DNA of 64,000 nt. Origin: Liolophura sinensis (Eukaryota; Mollusca; Polyplacophora; Chitonida; Chitonidae). The DNA is taken from positions 5,987,001 to 6,051,000 of the forward strand of contig NC_088299.1 in NCBI RefSeq assembly GCF_032854445.1, in the 5' to 3' direction. The position numbers and the translations under genes were made by a program. Under the pieces are notes generated by a model. The model made no database searches. It had not been told where the DNA came from and worked only from the letters and a program-made list of their open reading frames with translations. This document shows positions 1 through 12,398 of this stretch, in pieces. How positions within the stretch are numbered: position 1 is the first letter of the stretch; each line of letters begins with the position of its first letter.

Positions 1-301
1 ATTTCTCTACTCACCACTTATGATGAGCCCACTGTGCTGGGAACAGACTCCGCAAACCCATTTTCGATGTAAGTCAAGCTTAAAAACTCTTTTATGATGC
101 TTAGTTTTTGTTACTTGAAGTGACGAGTTTCGATAGGTTTATCTTAAGATAACATTGATAAAGTGGACAACATCTTCACTTGTAAAGCCTAAACATAAAC
201 TTTAACATCAGATTTCAAATTCTGACTTAAATCAAAAATGTATTTGTGAAATTGGCCCCAGATAAATTGTTTTCTATCTCACTATTAATTCTTTGTATTC
301 G

Positions 302-449
302 GTTTCTGGAAGGTCTGCAGGAACCTGTAGATGGTTGTGGGTTTTCCCCGGTCACTGTCTGGTTTCCAGCCACCATAATGCTGGCAGCCGTCGCATAAGT
401 GAAATATTCTTGAGTACAGCGTAAAACACCAGTCAAATAAATAAATATT
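302..449 (+). repeat. SINE family A, 5'-truncated
   Basis: Central and 3' parts of the tRNA-derived SINE (GGAAGGTCTGC through CATAATGCTGGC to GTAAAACACC), ending in a CAAATAAATAAATA tail. The tRNA head is absent. The copied segment has the same insertion at 10622-10769. Confidence 0.85.
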
Positions 450-552
450 CGGATTCTGTATTTCAACTGGTGTATAAGCTGAGACTGATGCATCACATGT
501 GAAGACACTGTAACAGAATCGCACAACATCCTGGTCAGTAAATGTGACTTAC

Positions 553-641
553 CTAAAATGAACTGTGAGGTATTCCCCTGTGGAGTTAATAGCTGGAGGC
601 AGATTGTTCCCACACAACCCACCATTACCACCTGCTTCTTT
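553..641 (-). CDS. Second copy of the CUB fourth-cysteine exon (in duplicated segment)
   Basis: Base-for-base identical to the exon at 10873-10961, including both splice sites, and lying at the same place in the copied segment 1-5420. If the duplication is an assembly artefact this is the same exon seen on the other haplotype. If it were real and spliced, its partner exon at 4834-5011 would have to follow a phase-2 exon end with a phase-0 start, which breaks the frame. Confidence 0.6.
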
Positions 642-966
642 CTGAAACGCATACAAACACACGAGAGTTTATTTCTTTGAATGGGGTTTAACACTGTACT
701 CAGGGACAAATAGAGCTTTTTTAACTTGGACACACTTTCAGTTGACCAATTTTTTGGATTAACATTTTCAGATATTATAAAGAAAACTGAACTTATTGCC
801 TTATACACCAACGTTTATTGTTCAAATTGCATAAATTGTTCACAGGATTTTAAGAAAATTTTTCAAACATTTACAAAGTTTAAATTATCAGACAATATTC
901 CTCCATAATGCGGTCTTTCCTTAAGGTGCAACATCAGCAGATTGTTTATTTACCCCAAATGACTTA

Positions 967-1100
967 AAATTTTGCCCTCAAACTTCACTTTTGGGGACTG
1001 GAAAATTCACTGACAATTTTCCAGCAGATTACCATCACATGTTCCAAGCAAACCTCAAAGAACCTTTCTAAACTCAACAGAACTTTCAGAATGTATGTGG
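967..1100 (-). repeat. Diverged dispersed repeat C (partial)
   Basis: Minus-strand copy recognised by the blocks TTCCAAGCAAACCTCAAAG and CCTTTCTAAACTCAACAGAA, which are the reverse complement of the GAAAGGTGTTTTGAGGTTTG core seen in other copies. It is repeated at about 11287-11420 through the large duplication. Confidence 0.55.
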
Positions 1101-1660
1101 AAAGAGCTGGAGTGCTTTGGGACAAACCACCAACCCAAATACATGCAAGTGTCAAACTGTCTAACATGTCACAAAGTTTCATCACCAGACTGAGTGTGCT
1201 CAAAGTGTGTGTTATTTGACAGCCAAAGTCATCTCAGCAAACTTTGTGTAGGACTTCATATTAAAGAAGAAGATCTTGTACATCAATGTCACTTGTATCA
1301 TGCCCTTGAAAGACAATTAGCGTTTTAAGGCTTTAGTCGCATGTGACTCCGCAACCCCTCCAACAACCACGTTCAAAGTATGAGTTGATGAGAATATGCA
1401 ACATGCCTACTGTAACACCAGGGCAGGCATTGTCCAGTCCTTGGCCTATGAGACAAAGGCAACAAGCTACAGGATCCATGTCTTAATTTCATGTGAGCCA
1501 GCTTGGGATTGATTTGAGTATAATGTAGAGACATGTATGTAGGGCCTGCTTTTTTTTTCTTGTTATACACACACTTTGCCATTTTTCAGTCAAAATGACA
1601 ACACATAGTCATTAGGTATGTGTACATATACTGTATATTCTTGTGGCGGGACGATTCACG

Positions 1661-1735
1661 TTGCCACTTACAGAGTAAATGCACTTATAATTACATACTT
1701 GTTGCCACTTACAGAGTAAATGCACTTATAATTAC
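1661..1735 (+). repeat. Short direct repeat, 34-base unit twice
   Basis: TTGCCACTTACAGAGTAAAT and its continuation occur at 1661-1694 and 1702-1735, identical, separated by seven bases. The same pair is in the duplicated segment near 11979-12053. Confidence 0.8.
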
Positions 1736-1929
1736 CTTCCCTTCACCCTGCATTACAAATTTGTTGGTCAAGGGCAAATCTGTTGCTCAAGGACAAATCT
1801 GCTGCCATGTTATAAGTGGTGTATATTTTATCATGTTTGTTAGTCACTGATAGCCTGTGACATATATACTATAGAAACGGGCACGTTATAATACTTGATG
1901 TTTTTAATAGTAAGCAACATCAGTATAAC

Positions 1930-2054
1930 AGAGGGGTTGCATGGCCTCCTTCTGGCAGCCATATTGGAGTACTGTGGCTATACCAGCCCATGCCAACATG
2001 ACTCCAATATGGCTATTGTTCTGTCAGGGAGATGATGGAAAATGCAACCCCTCT
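1930..2054. repeat. Foldback hairpin element
   Basis: Two nested inverted repeats: AGAGGGGTTGCAT at 1930-1942 against ATGCAACCCCTCT at 2042-2054, and AGCCATATTGGAGT at 1957-1970 against ACTCCAATATGGCT at 2001-2014, both perfect. The whole can fold as one stem with internal bulges and a 30-base loop. A small foldback MITE is the simplest reading. Confidence 0.8.
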
Positions 2055-2079
2055 TAGCATAGTTTCCACTGAAAGTCAG

Positions 2080-2434
2080 TGAGTGAGTGCTTGGGGTCTA
2101 ACCGTTGTACTTAACCATTTTTCAGTCTTATGACCAAGAAGGTATCCTCAGAGTGTATGTAATGTGTCTCCTTGTTGCAGGATGGATTTCCACCGCTCTT
2201 TTATCTAGTGCTGTGTCACTGAGACGACTTACCAAAGGCAAGCAAGCCACCCTACCCGAGCCTATACACTAATACAGGTTAGCCAGTCACAGCACTTCCT
2301 ATTAATGCTGAACGCCAAGCGAGGAGGCTACAACTTCCTCTTTAAAGGTCCTTAGGTGTGACCCAACCCAGCATTGACCATGGATCTAGCGCCCCAGAAG
2401 CAGACGCTCTACCAACTGATCCATCGAGGCCAGT
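2080..2434 (-). repeat. SINE family B
   Basis: On the minus strand it begins with a tRNA-like head (CTCGATGGATCAGTTGGTAGAGCG, box A-like) and ends in a tail related to CCCCAAGCACTCACTCACT. It shares interior blocks (CTTCTTGCAGCA-like, CAAAGGCAAG-like) with 33415-33740 and 38198-38549. Confidence 0.7.
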
Positions 2435-3748
2435 TTCCATTGAAAATGACACAACCAATCGTGATGAAATAAGGTATAAAAACCTGAGATTTTCTTTATT
2501 AAAACGCTTATAAAAGTAAATATACTGTTGTGTGAGCACACTATATTGAATCACCTATGTGTTGTAACAAAGAATGTACAGGTATGAAGTGTAAGTTACT
2601 GAAGTATTGTTAAGAAAAATTGTTCATTACATTCGACTTCCATTTTCTTACTGAGTTTTTGGCAGCTGCTTAAACCAGTTCACCATTTTTTCTATCCAAA
2701 TCAATCCCTGGCAATTATCTGTACCAAAAAATATATGCCTGAAATATTTGATGAATCACTATACGGACATTTCCCGTTTGACTGACAACAAAGTCACATC
2801 TGCGATTATCAATCTCAACTCACTTCCCTCCGACAAGAAAAACCACATTTAATTTGGCAAGATTTAGGCAGCAAAAAAAAAAAATGACGGGTAATGTTCA
2901 TATTGTAATTGCAGACTCTTTTCCTACAATTAATTAGGGCGCCAGTAAAAACAGAAGCCGATGGACCCTTTCACGTTATTAAATTTATTATGAATTACGC
3001 AAAAACTAGTGGTATATAAGATCAAAGTGCAATGAAATGAGGGTGACATCTGAACCCACAGAGCGTGTTGCCTCCTGGACACATTGTTGCCTTTTAATAA
3101 CAAACACTATGCCCTAGTCCATATCAATTCTACGACAATGAGCAAGAGAGATCAGCAAAACCGAATAACAACGATTAATTCTGAACTTCCCTGACATCAG
3201 ACCATCCATCACTCTGTCGCCATACACATGCAACAGTTACTTCCCTTGGGTTCCGCTTCTGGAACCTTCTAGTGGGCCGTTCCCTCTTGCTCGTATACAA
3301 CTGTATGTACTAAGTCAACCCATCCAGGGCACCACAAGAAGGGAGCTACCGTGTATGGAGTACTAGTGGACTAGTGGAAAAAGTTATGCTGGAAACATAT
3401 TTACAAATCTTTAACTTAATAATTACTGAGTTGATCCTGCTCACAGATGATAATGGATAATATCTGTACATTAAGTGCTTGAAGTAGTTTTCATAACTAT
3501 TTCCTCACAGCAGCTTCTCATTGTAGCAAGGCTTCTAATAATAACTGATGGTGCTGCCTCACTGGATCACCATGCCAAAGACACCAGACATGATATCCTA
3601 TACCCGATCAGAGATAATACTCGCACCACAAGGGAACTAAGAAGACTGCAAAGTTTATAGCACATGAACTGGGTTTTAAAGGCATCACAGTGAAGTAGCC
3701 AATGCTATATTTCCTTTAAATTGATTCAGAAATCTTCAAATACCATGT

Positions 3749-4017
3749 GGGGCCTCCGCAGCTCAGTTGGTTAGCGCACTAGAGCAGCGTAATGACCCAG
3801 GAGTAATCTCACCAATGCGGTCGCTGTGAGTTCAAGTCCAGCTCATGCTGGCTTGCTCTCCGGTCGTACGTGGGAAGGTCTGCCGGGCAACCTGCGGATG
3901 GTCGTGGGTTCCCCCGGGCTGTGCCCGGTTTCCACCCACCATAATGCTGGCCGCTGTCGTATAGTGAAATATTCTTGAGTACGGTGTAAAACACCAATCA
4001 AATAAATAAATAAATCA
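3749..4017 (+). repeat. SINE family A, full length
   Basis: Begins GGGGCCTCCGCAGCTCAGTT with a pol III box A-like GCTCAGTTGG and box B-like GAGTTCAAGTCC, then the central conserved part and an AAATAAATAAAT tail. It is the best view of the family layout: tRNA-like head of about 90 bases, central region, A/T-rich tail. Confidence 0.92.
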
Positions 4018-4833
4018 AACACCATGCACTCTCTTATGAAAGTAAACTTTGCTAAAACTACAATGCACTACTTCCCACTAGCAATGACAAACACCCCTTT
4101 ATTATTCGCCCTAAGCCCCATACAAAACGATGACATCGTGTTTCTTTGGAGTAATATGAAACGTACCCGAATATTTTATGGAGTTTGGTGAGAAATATGG
4201 TATAAATTTGATGACAACTTATTACCCGGTAATTACCTTCCATATTTCATCACCAACAGAAATGTCTTGCCTTGAAAAAATTTATGTTCCTCAAATAATT
4301 TGCTAAAGTCCCCAGAGCGTTCCATCTTTAGGCCATCTCCCATGGTGTTAGTATCAGACATGAATCATACTGATGGCTATCAGGTGTCAATCATCTGAAT
4401 AAACATTTTCCCAGAAAACACATCCACATTTGCACCTCAACATTGTTATTATTTTTTTCCCCTGCTCCCCTGCAGACTCGCAATTTTGTGCAAGGTCACT
4501 GTAATCTAATGGAGTCTCCTAAATTGTGACGCTAGTCCCCAAGATTTCAATGTGACCTCTTAGGATCTTCATTTCGTCGCTCGTTGATTTATTTTTCACC
4601 ATATTACAGGCTCTAACAGGCGTGTGCAATAAATCAGTGCTGTAGGCTGGGAGTCCCATGAGGTTCTCTATTTGCTACATGTTGCTAGCCACATGCTTAA
4701 AGCCTTGTCGAACGGCCTTTGCAGCCTGTAACTAGCTTAGTCAAGTCTATATCATGTACTGGCCAAAATAGCTGGCCATCCATCTAACAAAACATGCACA
4801 TGTACGCTAATTGTAATCAATCAGGATTTATAC

Positions 4834-5011
4834 CTGGGCTGCATCTATCTCCCTCTGCCGTGGCCTAAGTGTATGTTCGGCCACTAACTGACCGGCGTTA
4901 ACATTTACTCTGGTCCCGTCTAATGGCAGATAAGACTGTTGAGCGACAGTGACCGATGTGAAACTGACCAGTGTGCCGGTAAAACAGTGCCGGCGAATCA
5001 ATATAATCCTG
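4834..5011 (-). pseudogene. Frameshifted second copy of the 60-residue cassette exon
   Basis: Counterpart of 15150-15329 but 178 bases long instead of 180. Two single-base losses, one from a run of three A and one from a TTAAT stretch (minus-strand reading), break the frame near its middle. Splice sites are kept. The losses are of the kind long-read or 454-type sequencing makes in short runs, so this may be an error-containing haplotype contig and not a decayed exon. Confidence 0.5.
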
Positions 5012-5420
5012 CTGGGGGAGAGGACTGAGAAAACGTACAAGTCTCCAGATAGTCAAATGATGGTCATCAGATTGTCTCCATGTGTCATTAGCGGGGAAAC
5101 CTTTCACTAACAATCTGCTTCAGTATGCAGGACATACACCATTATCACACACAAGTGGGGTTATTTCCCTCGACTGAACTCTTCTGTGACGAAGGCAAAG
5201 CGCCCATCTCACTGACAATTACTTGCACTTGGTAACCCACATTGTCAAAAGTGAAAGTTCCATACAACGTCTCTTAATGGCATTCAAAAGAACTTTTCTA
5301 AACATCAAATAGACCAAAATATGAAGAAATCTGTTAAAAATTTACCTTTCATTGTTTGAATCCTAAAATAAATGTCTTTTTCAAAAGCCTATGTAGATAT
5401 GTAGTTATTTTAATTATTCT

Positions 5421-5620
5421 NNNNNNNNNNNNNNNNNNNNNNNNNNNNNNNNNNNNNNNNNNNNNNNNNNNNNNNNNNNNNNNNNNNNNNNNNNNNNNNN
5501 NNNNNNNNNNNNNNNNNNNNNNNNNNNNNNNNNNNNNNNNNNNNNNNNNNNNNNNNNNNNNNNNNNNNNNNNNNNNNNNNNNNNNNNNNNNNNNNNNNNN
5601 NNNNNNNNNNNNNNNNNNNN
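5421..5620. other. Assembly gap of 200 N
   Basis: Exactly 200 N, a round number suggesting a placeholder gap of unknown true size. ORFs read through it are meaningless. Confidence 0.99.
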
Positions 5621-8377
5621 CACTTTCGAATCGGCACATTTTGTAGAAAATGAAAATGTTTAAAACTGTTTTTCTCTCTTGCACAAACTCTTACAAAAAA
5701 TCTAAAAAAAAAAAATAGAATTCCACACAGCTTGTATAACTCTTTCATTTAAGGTATGGGTTGTAAAAATGTGTTGCTTTTTTTTAAACAGTAGCAAATT
5801 AGCAAAATTGCATACTTCCTAGCACTATGGCTTAAGGAGAATTGGGCAAAAAGTACACAGTGATGTTAATCGCAATATATTCAATGTCACTGGCCTAGAA
5901 TGTCTCAAAATGCTAGAATGCTGAAGTGGCTACTCTGTGACTCTTATCACCCTAAGGTTGATAATCATTCAAACACATTTCAATCAGCATAAAATAGTTC
6001 AGTTAAAGAGGGCTGTGAAGAGAAATGATTGATTTATTAATTTAATCATAATGCCTTATTCTTAATTTTTTTGCTTATTTGTTTACTATGGGTGCAGGAA
6101 ATCCGCAATGCCCAGTGTAAACCACCAACTTTTGTCAAGATACTGTAGACCTCTCCCACGTGCTATGTGTATACAGATATGTACACCATACTGTCATAGT
6201 GACCTTGTAAATGGCCATATGACTGTTGTTAATCGCTTATTTTATCAATGGATCACAAGCAATGGGAGCAGGGGGCAACTGTAAATAATAATGTGAATTA
6301 CTTTTTTAGAAATCTCAAATTTATGACGGGTTCCTTTTAAATACGACATTTTGCCCTGGCACCAAGGCTTAAAGAAGGATTTATATCAGCCGAAGGGTGA
6401 GAATGTGGGGGGGTAGGGGGGAAGTGGCTGATGGGGACAAACAAAGGCAGATGCGATTCAGGACAAATGAACAGCCAGCTGTGATAGCCAATTAGGACTG
6501 CTCATCAAGATATTACACTGCGGGGCAAAGTTTAAATGTTAGGATCCTCACAAGACCGTACGACACAAAACCAGCGTGTAATGTATTTTGCAAATAGCAG
6601 CCGCCAAGATGGGAAATTGAAAAAAGTGAGGGAAAAAAAAATTTACCAAATTTTTGCCTCAGGCCAAAATCCTCTTGATTTCAATGAAATCTGCAGAGCG
6701 GCAATTGCAGAATCTTCAAAGTCGAATGATGGCCGCCTAAGTTTGGATTAATTACGTCCCTTTGGCTTGTTGGCAAAACACCTCACCGCAGAGTTAGCCA
6801 TGAAGTGAGCTTTAATCAAACACAGGTGCTGGTTAAATCCGTGTCACAGCGCAGTTTGACCTGATGTAATTTTTCAAAATGGCCCAGAAATTGCCTCAAT
6901 CCTTCCTGAAACCCTTTATCTGCCTAGTTTTCATTGTCCTGCTGGCTGTTCATTTTGTGATTTCCGCTGGTTTCATTTAAACAATCAGGAACGTCTTTGT
7001 TGTGGAATTATTCCAAAAATTTGATAAAGTCACCGAGGAGTTATGCAAATTTAAATGATTTGTTGCATCGAGAAGAACTTAAAACATTAACATCAAATAT
7101 TTTAAGTGTGAAAACGAGGGCTGAAATGTAATTAAATATGCATGTCTACGAACACATAAAGTTGATTGCTTCTTCCATTTACACATGCACGTACAGGCTT
7201 AACTTTCATTTTATGGCCATTATATACCAATTCATGCAGAACAAAATGATTTTTATACAAATTTCAACTGCTAATTGCTGTTCATGTGCACATTAATACG
7301 TCCATGAATCTTCTGACATGAAAGGCTTAACCTGAATGTTACAACCCCCAGTAATTTAATTGCTGTCCCAAGATTACTGATGCACATGCACGTAGACTGA
7401 TTATATACAGAAGAATGAAGTTGCAACCCACAAAGTGAAGATGTGTTTTTTGAGCTGCTAAAATCTAATACCATAAAAAACCTAAATTTTGCCCAACACA
7501 GTGCATTTTTAAAGACAAATGTGGTAAATCATCCAAAATTGCCCCCCCCCCCCCCCGCCACCAACAAAAAAAAAATCATTTTAAAGGCAAATAAATGTCA
7601 CAATATATTCCTTCTGGGGATAAAACTAATATTTTCCCCTCTATGATTATCATGCTAACTTTCAAAACAAACCTCAAAATACCTTACTAAGATCAACATG
7701 ACTTTCAGGATCAAGTAAGCAATAAACTTATTCAAAACATGTATTTCTGGTCTGTAAAAAGTTACATAAATGCAGAAAAATCACTAAACCCTTCCTACAT
7801 GCGAGTATGTATATATGTGGACTGTCAGCGTTAAAAATGGGCCCTTAAACTTATAAGGGCCATCAAACAAACGCATAACATACTATGGCCAATCTGCAAA
7901 CAATTACCGCTAAATCCATATGATGAAAATCTTCCCATTGCTCTCTACAAGTGTCATGATCATGGTGGCAGCACTAATCCTGGGCCCTCCTGGGGAAAGC
8001 TTGCACCCAGACTCCCCAGGGGAACCTCTGACAATTGTTTTCTCCCTGCAGATAATTGCTTTCCACAGTTACATTGGGGCTGGGGTATACTATTGTCCCT
8101 GTCCCTGAGCAGTAAGAAGGCCAATTATTCCCAGATGTTTACTGGCCTTGAACGGAAGTAATAATCTAATGCTTTCCCCAGTACATCCTGTCATTTAACT
8201 GCCACTGCTGTTAATTCGCCTCTATCCTAAAATGGTGATCTGCTGTAACGTCTAGCCGCACATATTTATTACCACCAGTCACTCATCTTAGTAAAAACTG
8301 CAAAGAACTTTTTCACAAAATAACAAATTTCTGTCTCAGATGTTAATTATTCACCCCTCTCCCACTTCCATTTGATT
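5621..8377. other. Intron or unassigned sequence without recognisable gene
   Basis: Mostly unique AT-rich DNA. The stretch 6480-6980 is less repetitive and richer in non-random motifs than its surroundings and could be regulatory. The repeat C copy at 7480-7720 is the only mobile-type sequence seen. Confidence 0.6.
7480..7720 (-). repeat. Diverged dispersed repeat C
   Basis: Contains AATTTTGCCCAACACAGTGC, TTTAAAGGCAAATAAATGTC and CAAAACAAACCTCAAAATACC in the order expected for a minus-strand copy. A 16-base C run sits inside it. Confidence 0.55.
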
Positions 8378-8541
8378 TCATTTGATTGGTGTTTTACTCC
8401 GTACTCAAGAATATTTCACTTACACAACGGCGCCAGCTTTATGTAGGAGGAAACCAACGACCATTCGCAGATTACTGCCAGACCTTCCCACATACAGGCC
8501 GGACAGGAAGCCAGCATAAGCTGGACTTGAACTCACTCCCC
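8378..8541 (-). repeat. SINE family A, partial
   Basis: Minus-strand copy from the tail side (TTGATTGGTGTTTTACTCCG) to AAGCCAGCATAAGCTGGACT. The A/T tail and the outer tRNA head are missing. Confidence 0.85.
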
Positions 8542-10319
8542 CACTTCCAAATATAAATGGCATTATGCAGTCCAGAAGTAGTCAATTGATGTTTAAATGT
8601 ATTAGCTTTATGGCGATAGAAAACCGAGTTCACAGTGTATAAAACCACCCAAACACTCGGGCATATCTCTGCTGTTTTACTCAGTTTTATCCCATAGCAG
8701 TTTTTATTTAAAAAAAAAACAACAACAACAACAAGAACGGTGAACACAATGCATGGTCACAATTATGAATGATACTATGTAAATTGTAATTCAGGGGGAA
8801 TTGAAGCTAGATTGGTATTTTTACACTTTCCAAGTGGAAATATATATACAACATCACTTGACAGACCCTAATTTGTGTGGCCAAGCTGTCAGAGAGGTGG
8901 TAAAGTAATCATTGGCTAACACAGCAATTAGATGGCAGTAAGAAGGCAGAGGGGGTCAGTAAATCATGGCTCTGGACAGTTTTATTGGGCAGGACCCAGC
9001 ATGTGGTAAGCCATGTTTACTTTGGAGCTGACAAATACTATCTGTCAGAAGAGGTTCCTAACAAGCCAGGCAAAAAAAAAAAAAAAAAAAAAAACCCAGA
9101 AAAACAAAACAAAAACCTCAACCTGATGTTCTGGACAGGCCTATTGTCCATGAAAGAGAAGAGTATAATCATACATCAGTCAAGCCTGAAGAAAAGGAAA
9201 GAGAAATTGGCTTAAATAGCCCTGCAAATACTTAACCTTCCAACTTGTGTTCAACAGTGATAAAGAGGTACAGCTTTTATTGCCAATCGTAAATTATATA
9301 GACTGGCTATAGTTGAGGGTGATGTAGGGTCAGGAATCGCCAACTGCTGACTGTCAACAGCAACTTGTCTTCCATTCATCAAAGCACCGCAGCAGGCAAA
9401 CTCACAGTCCATCTTAATCTAGACCTCTACCCATGTTGTATTTTCCTCTTAAATGTCTATTGACAAGCAGCTTAGCTTGTTTTTTTTTCTTTCACATTTA
9501 TTTCATCCAATTGCCTTTTTTAGTAACAAGATTACTATACAATTACTAAAGGTTAACCGTCGGGCTAGAAGGTAGTATTAATACATGCATCTGCCACTGA
9601 CAAGAGAAAAGCACCCTTCCTACCCTACCTTCCTCCCCCCCACCCCCATCACCCCTTCAGCCTCCCAAGTAACTGGACTATAACATCTCATTGAGTGAAA
9701 TAAATTATCACTGTATTAGAAACCAGTCTTATCTGCCCTTAGGCAGCTGGTGACTTCCAAGTAGTACATGTACCAGGACTGGTGTGGGTTGATCTGCCTG
9801 GGTGAGTAGTACTCACATCACTAAGGAGTCTGCCTCTGACAGGTCCCTGAGCCCACCAAATTACCCCCTAGGGGCCGATCAGCAACTCTTAAGACCCTCT
9901 GTCTAAAGGTTGTGTTTTGATTAATTCCAGAAACACATTTTTGTGATGAAAACATTTGAAAAATGTTATAAAACAAATTCTGATCAAAAACAGCTTTAAT
10001 AAATCCCTACAGTTTAACAAATAGGGGTTTGGTTTTTCACATAATCTGCTAATTTTTAATTGTGTGGAGGTAGGAGCAAACATGTAGTATTTATAGAGCT
10101 ACACCTATACACATATCATATGTGGTATAAACTTATTTGCTTATTACCACAATTATTTCAAACAAGTTTCAAGCTGTACTTGGAAATTACTTGTTTACAC
10201 AATAAACAGCTGTCTTGTTTATGGTTGCTGAAAAACCAATCCTACATGTACAAAAGACCAAGGAGGTAAATCTCAACAGTAAGAACACCATTAAACTTCT
10301 TTGGAGTGTTCATCTCTCG
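8542..10319. other. Intron sequence, nothing recognised
   Basis: Unique AT-rich DNA with A and T runs (a 24-base A run near 9071). Several minus-strand acceptor-like sites open into early stops. Confidence 0.6.
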
Positions 10320-10621
10320 ATTTCTCTACTCACCACTTATGATGAGCCCACTGTGCTGGGAACAGACTCCGCAAACCCATTTTCGATGTAAGTCAAGCTT
10401 TAAAAACTCTTTTATGATGCTTAGTTTTTGTTACTTGAAGTGACGAGTTTCGATAGGTTTATCTTAAGATAACATTGATAAAGTGGACAACATCTTCACT
10501 TGTAAAGCCTAAACATAAACTTTAACATCAGATTTCAAATTCTGACTTAAATCAAAAATGTATTTGTGAAATTGGCCCCAGATAAATTGTTTTCTATCTC
10601 ACTATTAATTCTTTGTATTCG

Positions 10622-10769
10622 GTTTCTGGAAGGTCTGCAGCAACCTGTAGATGGTTGTGGGTTTCCCCCGGTCACTGTCTGGTTTCCAGCCACCATAATG
10701 CTGGCAGCCGTCGCATAAGTGAAATATTCTTGAGTACAGCGTAAAACACCAGTCAAATAAATAAATATT
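10622..10769 (+). repeat. SINE family A, 5'-truncated (copy in duplication)
   Basis: Counterpart of 302-449 with small differences (GCAGCAACC against GCAGGAACC). Confidence 0.85.
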
Positions 10770-10872
10770 CGGATTCTGTATTTCAACTGGTGTATAAGCT
10801 GAGACTGATGCATCACATGTGAAGACACTGTAACAGAATCGCACAACATCCTGGTCAGTAAATGTGACTTAC

Positions 10873-10961
10873 CTAAAATGAACTGTGAGGTATTCCCCTG
10901 TGGAGTTAATAGCTGGAGGCAGATTGTTCCCACACAACCCACCATTACCACCTGCTTCTTT
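10873..10961 (-). CDS. CUB-domain protein, exon with fourth cysteine and last CUB strands
   Basis: An 89-base internal exon. Acceptor TGCGTTTCAG precedes 10961 and a perfect donor TTTTAG|GTAAGT follows 10873. It enters in phase 0 and leaves in phase 2, giving 29 codons that start KEAGGNGGLCGNNLPP and end INSTGEYLTVHF. The pattern LCG, then PP, then S-x-G-x-Y-L-x-V-x-F is the standard end of a CUB domain just before its last strand, and it continues the domain begun at 23905. A second, more open reading of the same bases (KKQVVMVGCVGTICLQ) is the phase-shifted shadow. The next exon should begin by completing an AG-N codon (Ser or Arg). I scanned the strong minus-strand acceptors down to 5621 and found no convincing candidate, so the rest of the gene is probably outside the window. 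Confidence 0.75.
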
Positions 10962-12248
10962 CTGAAACGCATACAAACACACGAGAGTTTATTTCTTTGA
11001 ATGGGGTTTAACACTGTACTCAGGGACAAATAGAGCTTTTTTAACTTGGACACACTTTCAGTTGACCAATTTTGGATTAACATTTTCAGATATTATAAAG
11101 AAAACTGAACTTATTGCCTTATACACCAACGTTTATTGTTCAAATTGCATAAATTGTTCACAGGATTTTAAGAAAATTTTTCAAACATTTACAAAGTTTA
11201 AATTATCAGACAATATTCCTCCATAATGCGGTCTTTCCTTAAGGTGCAACATCAGCAGATTGTTTATTTACCCCAAATGACTTAAAATTTTGCCCTCAAA
11301 CTTCACTTTTGGGGGCTGGAAAATTCACTGACAATTTTCCAGCAGATTACCATCACATGTTCCAAGCAAACCTCAAAGAACCTTTCTAAACTCAACAGAA
11401 CTTTCAGAATGTATGTGGAAAGAGCTGGAGTGCTTTGGGACAAACCACCAACCCAAATACATGCAAGTGTCAAACTGTCTAACATGTCACAAAGTTTCAT
11501 CACCAGACTGAGTGTGCTCAAAGTGTGTGTTATTTGACAGCCAAAGTCATCTCCAGCAAACTTTGTGTAGGACTTCATATTAAAGAAGAAGATCTTGTAC
11601 ATCAATGTCACTTGTATCATGCCCTTGAAAGACAATTAGCGTTTTAAGGTTTTAGTCGCATGTGACTCCGCAACCCCTCCAACAACCACGTTCAAAGTAT
11701 GAGTTGATGAGAATATGCAAACATGCCTACTGTAACACCAGGGCAGGCATTGTCCAGTCCTTGGCCTAGAGACAAAGGCAACAAGCTACAGGATCCATGT
11801 CTTAATTTCATGTGAGCCAGCTTGGGATTGATTTGAGTATAAATGTAGAGACATGTATGTAGGCCTGCTTTTTTTTTCTTGTTATACACACACTTTGCCA
11901 TTTTTCAGTCAAATGACAACACATAGTCATTAGGTATGTGTACATATACTGTATATTCTTGTGGCGGGACGATTCCACGTTGCCACTTACAGAGTAAATG
12001 CACTTATAATTACATACTTGTTGCCACTTACAGAGTAAATGCACTTATAATTACCTTCCCTTCACCCTGCATTACAAATTTGTTGGTCAAGGGCAAATCT
12101 GTTGCTCAAGGACAAATCTGCCTGCCATGTTATAAGTGGTGTATATTTTATCATGTTTGTTAGTCACTGATAGCCTGTGACATATATACTATAGAAACGG
12201 GCACGTTATAATACTTGATGTTTTAATAGTAAGCAACATCAGTATAAC

Positions 12249-12373
12249 AGAGGGGTTGCATGGCCTCCTTCTGGCAGCCATATTGGAGTACTGTGGCTAT
12301 ACCAGCCCATGCCAACATGACTCCAATATGGCTATTGTTCTGTCAGGGAGATGATGGAAAATGCAACCCCTCT
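12249..12373. repeat. Foldback hairpin element (copy in duplication)
   Basis: Same element as 1930-2054, with both inverted repeat pairs intact. Confidence 0.8.
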
Positions 12374-12398
12374 TAGCATAGTTTCCACTGAAAGTCAG

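Larger units (their letters stand above)
1..5420. repeat. Large direct duplication, copy 1 (pairs with 10320-15737)
   Basis: Collinear with 10320-15737 at an offset of 10,319, 5420 against 5418 bases. The match begins at the first base of the window, so the copy may extend to the left, and it stops exactly at the N gap. Differences are many single-base length changes in short runs plus occasional substitutions (for example CACATG against CATATG near 3227 and 13547). All SINE and hairpin insertions are shared, so the copies split after those insertions. Ending at a contig edge points to an unmerged haplotype or scaffolding error. Confidence 0.95.

Noticed and set aside
227-811. The 194-codon minus ORF and its partner at 10547-11083
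   Set aside because: The real coding part is the 89-base exon read in another frame; the rest is SINE and intron.
3809-4025. ORFs with GVLHRTQEYFT and SQHELDLNSQRPHW, also near 14127, 26862, 48899, 56960, 57000, 61050 and 63381
   Set aside because: Identical peptides at many sites are translations of SINE family A.
7960-8108. Minus-strand open segment after a strong acceptor (CTTCTTACTGCTCAG), phase-compatible with the exon at 10873
   Set aside because: The peptide (RDRDNSIPQPQCNCG and on) does not look like the end of a CUB domain, and no good donor was found.
9100-9206. Very strong minus-strand acceptor (CTTTCCTTTTCTTCAG) near 9187
   Set aside because: The phase-compatible frame hits a stop after three codons.
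10320-10345. Possible 22-base microexon (acceptor CTGTTCCCAG, donor AAGTG|GTGAGT) on the minus strand at about 10325-10350, also near 6-31
   Set aside because: After the exon at 10873 the only compatible frame gives an immediate TAA.
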